Shown in pieces: positions 8,041 to 16,807 of a stretch of DNA of 18,397 bases. Under the pieces are notes generated by a model, which worked only from the letters and a program-made list of their open reading frames with translations, was not told the origin of the DNA and ran no database searches. Source of the DNA: Isohypsibius dastychi (Eukaryota; Tardigrada; Eutardigrada; Parachela; Isohypsibiidae); contig JAQIWT010000546.1 of NCBI GenBank assembly GCA_034696485.1, positions 1 to 18,397 on the forward strand. The letters are read 5' to 3'. Position numbers and translations under genes: made by a program. The first letter of the stretch is position 1. Every line of letters begins with the position of its first letter.

Positions 8041-9327
8041 ATGGCAATGTCGTTGCATTGTGGACAGCCTGTGTTCAATCCGGTGTGTTGACTTGACTTC
8101 TCTGAAAAATTCTGGCAGAGTGTGAAATCATCGAATCTGTTGTTGTTATTTACAGAGTGTTCCATTCATCTATGGGATACCAGTTCCGATACCAGATTGC
8201 GGAATGTTTGTGATGGAGGGATCTGTTCCGGTTGACAGTCAGGGGTAAACTGGAGTTCCCTCAGCAATGTACATTTTACACGAATCTCAACATGATTTGT
8301 TTCCGAGTTTAGGTTTGCTGTGAATCTGCAAGTGGGGCCTTCGGTCAATCCTAGAGACGATGTTGCATTGCATCTTGGATTTACCTTTGCCCATGGATCA
8401 AGTTTGACCGTGAACACTATTTCGCGTGGTCAGTGGGAAGTTCCGGTGAATTTTCCGAATTGCGCTCTTCAGAAGTCCGGTCATTTCCAAATTATGATTC
8501 TTGTCCAGCGGCGTTCTTTTATGGTAGGAAGTTCGAAGACGATTCGTTCACTTGTTCAGAAATTACAACAATAGAAATTCCGTTGTAACAGATCGCGCTG
8601 AATGGCCAGCATTTCTGCGAATTCCATCACCGCAGAAATCCTGATGATATCCGCTATATAGCCGTCGACGGAAAAGTTATTTTATCACGTATTCAGCTTG
8701 ATTATCCAGGTGGGAACCCACAACAGGTGACTTGGCTTTTACAATGGAGGGAGACTTATTTCTCTTCATAATTTTGTTTTTTTCTTTTTTCGCAGTCGGC
8801 TCCAATTGGGAACCAAAATTTGGGCCAAACGCCATTTAATCCACAAAATGTGCCGATGCAGCATTACGGTCAATCTGCTCACAAGCAAAGCAGTTCTGGA
8901 TTTCCTGTAAGTTGTGGATGTTATATTTGAAATTCTAGTCAATAATCATTTGACTTTTCAGGGTGGAGCTGAAGTGTTAGGAGCTCTAGGAGCAGCTGGT
9001 GCAATGGCGGCACCTTTTTTCTACCCGGGAAAACAAAAGAAGATGGACGAAAAGGCGATGAAAAACATAATGAAACACGGAGGATTGGGTACGTCTGGTT
9101 TCCTGAGTGCTGGACATTCCTTTGGAAAGGAACATAAAAATAAGCATGGCCATGGCGGACTAATAGGTCCAGCTGTCGGTGCCGGATTAGGCGCTGCAGC
9201 ACTTGGATATGGCATGCATAAAATAAAGCACAAAAAGCACGGGGGTCACCATGGCGGCTTTGGTCATTCCGGACATAAATCGGGTTCGAGCTCTAGTTCC
9301 AGCTCTTCAAGTTCAGATTCTGATTAG
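8041..9327 (+). CDS. Divergent galectin with Gly/His/Ser-rich C-terminal tail
   Basis: Exons are 8041-8082, 8156-8244, 8313-8523, 8592-8726, 8796-8906 and 8962-9327; introns are 55-73 bp and the product is 317 residues. The start MAMSLHCGQPVFNP has an in-frame TAG 42 bases upstream. One galectin-type beta-sandwich (about 15-150) is recognised from GFAVNLQVG, DDVALHLGFTF, LTVNT, GQWEVPV, GHFQIMILV and IALNGQHFCEFHHR followed by IRYIAVDGKVILSRI. Of the usual sugar-contact set (HxNPR, VxN, WGxExR) only His64, Asn78 and Trp85 remain; the Asn, Arg, Glu and second Arg positions are Gly66, Thr68, Pro88 and Asn90. Beta-galactoside binding is therefore doubtful. Residues 160-196 are a Q/N/P linker. 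The last exon (197-317) encodes a Gly/Ala-rich hydrophobic stretch (GGLIGPAVGAGLGAAALGYG), a His/Lys/Gly segment (HKIKHKKHGGHHGGFGHSGH) and ten serines before DSD. There is no signal peptide, as usual for galectins. AATAAA follows at 9542. Confidence 0.8.
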
Positions 9328-9905
9328 ATGAAGGGTTACGTGATTGATTTTTAAAATGCTAGGCTGATATGAATGGTTTGAAGCAACGTCCCAGATTTTT
9401 TTTTCTTAAGTGTTATATTAAATTTGCTTCTCATGGTGCAGAGCATTTTTGCTCGTTTCTTTTGTTTCAACTTTGAAACCTTCGTTGAGATTTTTTTATT
9501 TGATTTTTACTGGATTTGTTCATTTTTACCAAGTGGTCATTAATAAATGACAGCATGCCAAATGAGTTTCGGGGTGTGAGTGAAATGCCTCAGGAGCACT
9601 AATATAAAGCGGTTTTAGTCAGCTGAAACTTTAAATTATTGGAAAATGGAGTGACTTGAAGATGGCACTTTTTGATTCAGAAGAGCTATTTCCTCGTGAT
9701 TGAGTCTTAAAGCATACTTAAACGATTGATTCTTCCGATATGGACTCCTCCTCTTCCGTCGCGCTTGCGTTTCTTGTTTTTTCCTTTGTTGCCAGAGGGG
9801 AACTCACTTCCAGAAATTTGACTATGTTAAATGATGACCACTTATTCTTTCGGTTCATAATGTAGTTCATGATTTCGTGGCTAGAGTATCTTCAAGACCA
9901 GAACG
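9328..9905. other. Galectin 3' UTR and nicotinic receptor upstream region
   Basis: A polyadenylation signal AATAAA lies at 9542-9547. Downstream is an open frame at 9740-9865 with a hydrophobic signal-like start (MDSSSSVALAFLVFSFVARG). It has no good donor, and the receptor's own signal exon begins at 9906, so it is not annotated as a gene. Confidence 0.55.
9542..9547 (+). terminator. Polyadenylation signal of the galectin gene
   Basis: AATAAA lies 214 bases after the galectin stop codon in a T-rich 3' UTR. Confidence 0.65.
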
Positions 9906-12900
9906 ATGGAATTCAAGATTTGCTGGAATATCTTATCTCTAGTATTTTGGACGCAGTTCAAAGGTGAGAACAACCTGATTAGCTGTTTTTTTCCTGTTTG
10001 TTTTTTAGAACTGGATTTTCATGCAGCTTTTGGTTTGTAGGTAGTCTCCAGGGCTTTCATGAGAAACGGCTGTTAAATGGATTTTTTGGGATCGGGAGCA
10101 ATTACACGCCCATGGAGCGACCTGTGGCTATTGAGTCAATGCCGCTTCCGGGTTGGTTTTTTGGATGTTGTGGCTCCTTGTTGCATGTTCAGATATAAAT
10201 TTGATCATGATACGTGGTTTCTGGACTTATTAAATAACGTGCAGCTGAACACCGGGTTTTCAAATCGATACCAAACGCTTTTGTTTCTTTCAGTGACTTT
10301 CGGGATAACGTTTCAACAAATAATTGATGTGGTAAGAGTTTACTTAGTTGTTCCCGTGAATACAAAGTCTACCCTGACGTTTGATGTCACAGGATGAGAA
10401 AAACCAAATGTTGACATCGACTATTTGGCTATCTATGGTGATTTTAATCAAGTGACCTTTCGCTTGAAAAACATCTTCGACTTGAACTGATTCTAGGAAT
10501 GGAATGATTATAATCTGAAATGGAATAGCAGTGAATATGGAGGTCTAACAGACATCCGCGTCAGCCCAGAAAAGATTTGGAAGCCGGATGTTCTGCTTTA
10601 CAACAGGTACAAAATTGATCGCATCACGCCATTTCGGCGTGTGTTTTTTCGGTGTTGTGAACTTTCGGAGCCGACTTTTCGCGACCCGATTTTTCGTTAA
10701 CCCGTCTATTCGTTTACCCGACTTTTGCAGGGCTCTGGGACCATACCTCGAACTAATTTTTCGCTTAGATGTTTTTCTGGTTCAGCTTATTATGCGTTTT
10801 TCACGGAGTGAGGACTTTTAGCGGAAGTCAGTTTAGTTAGGGGACTGTTTTTCGGTTGAGGAGTTCCACTAGATGTAGATAAACCTGAAAGTGGGAGCTC
10901 AGGGGCGAAGCCCCCCACGCGGGGGTTACGGGGGCGCAGCCCCCGTATGAATAGAGTCACAGAGATAGTTTCCGGATTAGAGTTCCTTTTATGACTCAAG
11001 AAAATTTACGATTAATTTTCTTACACCGAAATAACTGAGACACCGAAAGTGATACACACCGAAATCTCCACGACACCGAAAATTCGTTGCACCCAAAGAG
11101 CGCGTCTCCGAAAGCTGCACACCGAAAACTCGGCACCGAAAATTCCAACACCGAAAAGTCGGTGCGCCAAAATTGATCTAGACCATGTGTTCTCTTTTTC
11201 ACCACGAAAACAGCGCCTGGGTCATTTGAATTTTAATTTTCAAAATCATTCTCCCGTAAAATAACAGCTTTGTGATCGTGACCTTCATTTTTCCTTTTTT
11301 CAGCGCTGATGAGCGTTTCGATAACACTTTCCATTCAAACGTGGTGGTGTATAATACTGGGGACTGCACTTATATTCCACCGGGAATATTTAAGAGTACC
11401 TGCAAAATAAACACAACGTGAGTCTAGACTATTGTATCTTTTCTGTTTCTTGATTGGATTGTGGATTGTTTTTAGGTGGTTTCCATTCGACGAGCAACTG
11501 TGCAAATTGAAGGTTTGTTGCAGATTTTCTTATAATTTCAACAAAATGTGACTAATTTTGGACCATGAAATCAGGCAATCATGTTCGAATGTTACTTCTG
11601 TTAACAGAAATACGAAAAGGTTTGTTTTTCGGTTGTATTTTTCAACTGAAATGTAGACAAACATGCTTAGCTGTCAAATATTTGTTTGGGCATGGCTTAA
11701 TCGTGTTGTAGTCAACATACGGTTACGTTTTCAGTTCGGTTCCTGGAGTTATGACGGGAATAAAATTGATTTACAACTGAAGAACCAAGAAGCAGACTTG
11801 CAGGGATTTATGACAAATGGTGAATGGGAGCTAATGGGTATTTTGATTTTATTTGATGTCTTGTGGATTATGTTTGCTGAGGTGTGTTGCCATTCTAGGT
11901 ATTCCGGCGAAGAGAAACGTCATCACCTATGCATGTTGCCCGGAACCCTACGTAAGTAACGTTATTCGTTAGTATCTGCTTTGGGCTTAGTTGGATTCCT
12001 TCGCAAGGTAGATTAAAGTTAGTATTGAATCTAACATAATTTGGACAATATCAAATAAATTTGGAATTTGTTCATCGGTTGACATTTCTATCATGCGGAC
12101 AGTGATATGGTCCGATGGGTGTATACCGGTAATCAGAAATAAAGTAAACGCTCTAATGAAGTGGTTTACGTTTTGCAATGGCCGATTGGCGAGCCAAAAT
12201 ACCTTCATTTATTTGATCTCACAAGTCAGTTGTTATCGACCATATCAGTCTCGGCTAACTTTATATCTTTCTGACTTTCCGGATTCGGAGGATGAATTTT
12301 ACTTTAAGACATCTTAAAATGTTTCAAAATTATGCATCTGAACTTATAGAGTGAGGCTTTCCGAATTCCTGCGGGACACTTGTTCCATGTTTTTGTTACA
12401 AAATAGAGTCGGTAATATATTCAGTGATTTGAAATAAACCAAATAAGCCCAATTAACTTTGAATAGCTAACCCAATTAAAAGAAGAGTTACCTTACGTAG
12501 TCAAATTTTACTGGAGACGTGTTGTTAAACGTGTTGTTTTTCCAGATTGACATAACATTCACCGTGATAATTCGTCGCAGAGTGTTATTCTACGTATTTA
12601 ATCTTGTAATACCATGTTGCCTGATATCGAGCATAGCCTTGTTGGGATTCTGTTTGCCAGTAGAATCTGGGGAAAAACTGACACTAGGTAAGTGATTCGA
12701 TGTTGTTATAAACGCATTGATGATAAGTTAGCTGACAGAAATAACGGGGCCAGTTTTGTAAATGTAAATTAAAAATAATCATCACATGACAAAGCGTTTA
12801 AATATCTTCTATTATTTCACTATTAGAAAAACCATTGCATGTGCGAATGAATTTCTAAATTCTATCATATATAAATTAAAACGGTGAAATTTTGTACGTA

Positions 12901-14264
12901 TCTGTACTTTTACGTGGTAACTCATCTTGAAATATCTCACGCACTCATAGAAAATCCGACAATAATCTCAATATTGCTTTAACTACGCGTAGCAATTGTT
13001 TTTTAGCTTCACACTAGTTCTTAACGTCAATGCCTTGTTTTAGGTGTGACAATCCTCCTTTCGCTTACCGTTTTTCTGCTTCTAGTAGCAGAGAGTATGC
13101 CAGGTACAAACAGTTCGTTTAGTATCTTTCTGGATTTCACAAAGGTCATCTTTTATTATAGCGACATCAGACGCGGTCCCCTTGATTGGTTGGTAATAAA
13201 ATGAAAATATGAGTTACTCGACTGACATGGATTTATTCCAGGAACTTATTTTTCACTCATTATGGTGATGACCGGACTTTCTGTTGTTCTCACTGTTGTG
13301 GTGCTTAACATTCATTTCCGGAATAATCAGACTCATGTCATGTATCCCTGGGTAAAACGAATTTAACTCCAAAACTGTCTTACCAATACAAAATAATATC
13401 TTAACTGATTCAGATTCGAACGGTTCTTCTTGAATGGCTTCCGTGGATACTCCGTGTCGATAGGCCGAGTTCCAGAAATGTTATGCCATGCGGAAGATCC
13501 TCCACGAAAATGCGAAACTGGGAGACGAAGCATCTCGTTAATGGACTGGATTTAGAGGCTCGATCTTGCAGTTTACTGGCTAATGTCCTCAACTTGGACG
13601 ATCGAGTCACATCGCAGCAGCCTCTTCTCAACAGTAATTCCTTTTCGGAGCACGATCTTGGAACTCCCAAAGCTAATCTTGTCAAGCAGAAAGTAAGTTT
13701 ATTGCCACTGTTTATAGCTCATATTTTTCCCAGAATGTCAACTTGCCAATAGACCGATATTCGATAGGCTGAGCAGCTAATCATCGAATTAAATCTGACA
13801 AAACAAAGCTTTTCAAATCGACATGATTTTATTTTGCATTTAAACTACTGATATAAAATCAGCATTAAGAATTTATTGGGCACAAGTGTCACACCTCAGC
13901 GAAAAAATTACCGGTTTAGGCTTGCTATTTAAACTTGACTAAAATTAAACAATTTTATTTAAATTCAAATTTCAATATAATCACTTTAAATATTTAAATA
14001 CCGGCAATGGTTCGTCACATTTTATTCCATCACACGTTTAATATTTTGCAGTCGCAAGTACGGTGCGAAAATCACGAGGAAGTCTTGAATGAAGTTCGCT
14101 ATTTGACGAACCGGATGCGATTAGAAGACGCCGACACATTGGTCAGCAATGATTGGAAATTCGCGGCTCTTGTCTTGGATCGTCTGTTCCTATGGGTGGT
14201 TGTAAGCTTCACCATCGCTTTCACAGCCGGTGTCTTTCTTGCTGCACCGCACTTTCAAGTTTAA
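9906..14264 (+). CDS. Nicotinic acetylcholine receptor alpha subunit (insect alpha5/6/7-like)
   Basis: Exons: 9906-9963, 10041-10151, 10294-10331, 10393-10437, 10497-10606, 11304-11417, 11476-11512, 11735-11837, 11899-11951, 12546-12687, 13044-13103, 13162-13188, 13242-13351, 13414-13692, 14052-14264; 499 residues. It is a pentameric acetylcholine-gated cation channel subunit of the plasma membrane. Exon 1 gives a signal peptide ([18 protein letters not shown]), with an in-frame TAG 24 bases upstream; [12 protein letters not shown] follows. Ligand-domain landmarks: [53 protein letters not shown] and the Cys-loop Cys154-Cys168 with [17 protein letters not shown] holds vicinal Cys218-Cys219, the mark of an alpha subunit. 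M1 about 236-260, M2 about 267-287 with Glu266 (-1'), Leu276 (9') and Glu287 (20'), predicting a cation pore; M3 about 302-323, M4 about 470-490. The M3-M4 loop has [14 protein letters not shown] and [11 protein letters not shown], as in Drosophila alpha5-7. Oddities: sequon N157-T-T inside the Cys-loop, Cys247-Cys248 in M1, and a 27-base exon before M3. Confidence 0.95.
10610..10620. repeat. 11-bp flanking direct repeat, left copy (target-site duplication)
   Basis: caaaattgatc here is repeated exactly at 11168-11178. The bases on either side differ, so the match is exactly 11 bp. It lies 3 bases inside the intron, right behind the exon 5 donor, which is undamaged. Confidence 0.7.
10621..11167. 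mobile_element. Foldback/MITE-like element with inverted arrays of a 15-17-bp repeat
   Basis: This 547-bp insert sits in intron 5 of the receptor gene between two perfect copies of an 11-bp direct repeat. Its left arm carries about seven degenerate units around TTTCGGTGT at 10632, 10647, 10663, 10677, 10692, 10708 and 10723. Its right arm carries about nine units around ACACCGAAA, the reverse complement, at 11023, 11040, 11056, 11073, 11089, 11104, 11119, 11133 and 11148. Spacing is 14-17 bp on both sides. The centre has GC-rich hairpins. Inverted ends built from short tandem repeats are a hallmark of Foldback-type elements, and an 11-bp duplication would suit Mutator-like or Foldback insertion. 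No transposase is encoded, so it is non-autonomous. Removing it plus one repeat copy leaves an ordinary 139-bp intron. Confidence 0.65.
10902..10945. repeat. GC-rich hairpin cluster in the centre of the element
   Basis: Two perfect short hairpins occur here: GGGGC-gaa-GCCCC at 10902-10914 and CGGGGGC-gca-GCCCCCG at 10929-10945, with C and G runs between them that can also pair. They occur nowhere else in the window. Confidence 0.85.
11168..11178. repeat. 11-bp flanking direct repeat, right copy (target-site duplication)
   Basis: caaaattgatc matches 10610-10620 exactly and immediately follows the last inverted-array unit of the element. Confidence 0.7.
11952..12545 (+). other. Intron 9 of the receptor gene (594 bp)
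   Basis: AT-rich intron between the loop C exon and the M1 exon. It holds only chance open frames on both strands. Introns 10 (12688-13043, 356 bp) and 14 (13693-14051, 359 bp) are also long and AT-rich, with no recognised content. Confidence 0.6.
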
Positions 14265-15101
14265 GTCCCGACAATCTCGTGTACGAACCATATATTGTGT
14301 TAATTCAGCAAAATCTTCAGCTTATAAACTTGTGAATGAATAAGCTAAAAACGTGAACAATACACGACAATTAATATTTGCACAGCTTCTCAGAATTATA
14401 AGTGGGTGACACAACCGGATTCTAGGTCCTGCACGTGAAGGACCGTCTAGATTATGACGGTTTACTTCTGGCACTTCCAGGTCATCAAATGACTGAAGAA
14501 CTTCAGAAACCCCGGTCTGGCAGGATGACGTGGGTAGTTTGGTCTAATAGCTACGGGGGAAGGTCCTGAATACGCAGTGAAATGAACTACTCCGACTCAC
14601 GGGACGCTCATGGCCGCAAGGGATGGCGTTCCATAAGGAAGGGTTTTTTGCGACCCATTACGCAGGAAGCCAGAACTTGATTAAACTATTAGAAAAAAAC
14701 GCGCGTTTTTCGGCGCGCAATTTGACAATGATTTAAATCGAGTTCTACAATTATTGGTATTGACAGTTGACTAAAGCGGATCAAAATCGGCGGCGGTTCT
14801 TGATAGGGATATCGTCCAAAGTGGCCCGTCGATTGTCCGCTGGGAGCATCCTCAATCATGAAATGGTTCTGGGCTTAACCTCAACTACGGAGAACCGCAG
14901 ATGAGAATTAACACGCTGAAAGTAGACAAAATATTGACGATCGTACGCGCACTCCAATCACTAGTAAATATCCCGGGCGTGGTGCCGGCCTAAGGAACAT
15001 CCCAGTTTATTAATCACCGCTGTCTCGGCGAGAATTTGAATCATTCATCCATCCTCTTGGCCGTCATGATCGCTAATCCGGCCTTCACCTGAGATGGATG
15101 G
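14265..15101. other. Intergenic region without a recognised gene
   Basis: About 840 bp between the receptor stop and the neuropeptide promoter. The part from about 14405 to 15100 is clearly richer in GC than the flanking introns. It contains a 16-bp palindrome (aaaaacgc and its complement, 14695-14710) followed by cggcgcgc, and a 44-codon open frame ending at 14568 (GRMTWVVWSNSYGGRS) preceded by an acceptor-like gattctag. No similarity is recognised. A degraded mobile element or promoter sequence are both possible. Confidence 0.5.
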
Positions 15102-15141
15102 TATATAAAACCCATGCTTTGAAGGAATCTTCCTGGTCAGT
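15102..15141 (+). promoter_or_regulatory. Core promoter (TATA box and initiator) of the neuropeptide gene
   Basis: TATATAAAA at 15102-15110 is followed by an arthropod-type initiator TCAGT at 15137-15141 (the A at 15139 would be +1), about 35 bases from the TATAAA core. Transcription from here gives a 5' UTR of about 185 bases. TATA promoters are typical of tissue-restricted genes, which suits a neuropeptide. Confidence 0.6.
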
Positions 15142-15323
15142 TGCACTGCTTACATTTGTGAAACTCATCGAAAACGGTCTTTACGATACTTCCGTATTTA
15201 CTGAGTGTGTAACTGTTGTTTAAAATTTCTGCTTCCGTATTTCGTGCGGCATTCATAAACAAGTTGTTGCTCTTCTGTCCCATCGAGTCGACCGTCTTAC
15301 AGATCGGATTTATGACATTCAAC

Positions 15324-16484
15324 ATGCGTATTCAGTTTGTTACAATCTGCTTATTTCTATTTGTGGCGATTGGAGCGGCTCTTCCGGCTGGATTTGGAGC
15401 CGAGGAGTACCGGGAGCCTCTTAATGACCCAATGGTAAGCGGCTCGCACATACTGCATTTCTTACTGTAGCTCTTTAATCGGAACATGAAACCACATTTT
15501 AATTATGGATGAGGCTTCTCTTCGGCGTTGATGATTTCGATAAGTCGTTTACCAACGAACCGGTAATCCCGAGCCACATCCGAGCCACATAACAAAGGTG
15601 ACCTTTCGACGGTCAATATTTGGGTCAAACCTTCATGCGATTAACGAACACACACTTGTTACGTTAGTGAAATCACAATCATTTAGAAGAGTAATTTATG
15701 TAAGAAGGAAGCCGCTTTCGCACAAATACGGGTTCACGGGAGACGATAATTCAACTGTGGGAGCTACTCTAGATCCACCCGAGCCAACAGTTTCCTAATT
15801 GTAATGTGATTACAGACGTTAAAGTGTGGTTTTATTTATCTGTCCACCTCTAAACCCAAATTTCAAAATCCTGCGAAATCTAAAAGTAAGACGGGTGCTT
15901 TGCATGAGCAATCCAAGAACTTTTTTCGTTCTTCTACATCATTGCGCACCGATCAAGACCTTGAAAATGATTTAGGTCGATTCGATCTTAGGATTTCTTA
16001 AATGTTGTAATAACATCTCTTTGTAAATAGTGAGATAATCTCAAGGCAAACAAAAGATTTATACCACCATTGATATTTACGGTCAAGGAATGATTACTTA
16101 ATCATGAATTGGAAGCAGGGTAATCTTCTGGACCAATTAATTTTTCATCAGTATGTACCATGTAGGATAAAAATCAAAAACATTTATGAGTCGCAATATA
16201 GTAACTCAAGTATAAACTTTAATTCCGAAACTGCGGGGTATGTTTAATCTGAATAAATTTTCTTCTTTTAGCCGGTTCAGTACTATCAAAAGTACGTTCG
16301 ACGCAGCGTTCCCAAGGAGTGGAGTCCTGAAGGATACCAAATGGCGTTACCAGAACCGGCACCAACATCCGCCTATCTCGGCGATTACCGTATCCTTACA
16401 CCTCCTGTCCCAATAATAAAACGTCGTTCGTCTATCCTCTGTTACTTCAACTCGGTATCATGTTTCGGGAGGAACAGACAATGA
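15324..16484 (+). CDS. Allatostatin-C/somatostatin-type neuropeptide precursor
   Basis: Two exons, 15324-15434 and 16272-16484, flank an 837-bp phase-0 intron; the product is 107 residues. The N-terminus MRIQFVTICLFLFVAIGAAL is a clear secretory signal peptide. An in-frame ATG 12 bases upstream (MTFNMRIQ) is an alternative start; the shorter one gives the more usual signal. The propeptide has one dibasic RR (KYVRRSVPKEW) and, near its end, IIKRRSSILCYFNSVSCFGRN and two more residues. Cleavage after KRR and at FGR would release SSILCYFNSVSCF, cyclised by a Cys-Cys bridge and amidated through the Gly. The CYFNxxxCF core is the allatostatin-C family signature; these peptides act on somatostatin-like GPCRs and inhibit hormone or neuronal output in arthropods. 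Classic AST-C has a free acid end, whereas AST-CCC is amidated, so this peptide combines features of both. One peptide copy per precursor is normal for the family. Confidence 0.88.
15435..16271 (+). other. Long intron of the neuropeptide gene (837 bp)
   Basis: The intron separates signal-peptide and peptide exons. It holds a tandem pair of cgagccacat (15570-15579 and 15581-15590) and a 66-codon open frame at 15598-15798 without a signal, dibasic sites flanking a peptide or plausible splice ends. An alternative exon cannot be excluded but is not supported. Confidence 0.55.
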
Positions 16485-16807
16485 GATGTGACGTGAATGA
16501 AGAAACGGCCCACTATCTTACTGATGATCTCGACATTTTCACATTTTGTAGAATTTGAACGTAGTCCGGCAGTCCCGATTATTTTTCAAGTTTATCCTTG
16601 TACTACTTCTGTACTTTGCAAAAAGGTTTCAAGTATCTTCTAAGGAAGCTTCAATAATATAAGGACCAGAGATCTATAAAATCATTCATATCAACCTGAG
16701 AAAAACCAGAAAATGTAAAAAGGAAAAAAGTGGAAAGTAATTTCGAAAAAGTACAAAAAACTAAACCGGAATACAAAAAAAAACAGAAAAGGGAAGGAAA
16801 AAATTAA
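16485..16807. other. Convergent 3' region between neuropeptide gene and GCN2
   Basis: The two genes end tail to tail here. From about 16690 to 16806 the plus strand is strongly A/G-rich (runs such as gaaaaaccagaaaatg), so the GCN2 3' UTR would be pyrimidine-rich. No canonical AATAAA is seen on either strand in this stretch; TATAAA at about 16676 is a variant signal on the plus strand. Confidence 0.5.

Noticed and set aside
8701-8726. Alternative donor at 8709 in galectin exon 4 (CCAG|GTGGG)
   Set aside because: It would shift the frame of the next exon; the donor after 8726 keeps it.
8939-9233. Two minus-strand open frames opposite the last galectin exon
   Set aside because: They are complements of a low-complexity Gly/His coding exon, which tends to stay open on both strands.
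9740-9865. Open frame with a signal-peptide-like start taken as exon 1 of the receptor
   Set aside because: It lacks a good donor, while the exon at 9906-9963 has a strong AAAG|GTGAGA donor and joins in frame to the receptor; kept only as an alternative to test.
11023-11156. Regularly spaced ACACCGAAA units read as a CRISPR-like array
   Set aside because: Units and spacers are too short and degenerate, they are mirrored on the other side, and the host is an animal; an element arm explains them better.
13410-13685. Minus-strand 91-codon frame over the receptor M3-M4 loop
   Set aside because: Shadow of exon 14, which carries the conserved WLPWILR and SLLANVL segments on the plus strand.
15598-15798. 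66-codon open frame inside the neuropeptide intron
   Set aside because: No signal peptide, no flanking splice sites in phase and no known motif; most likely chance.
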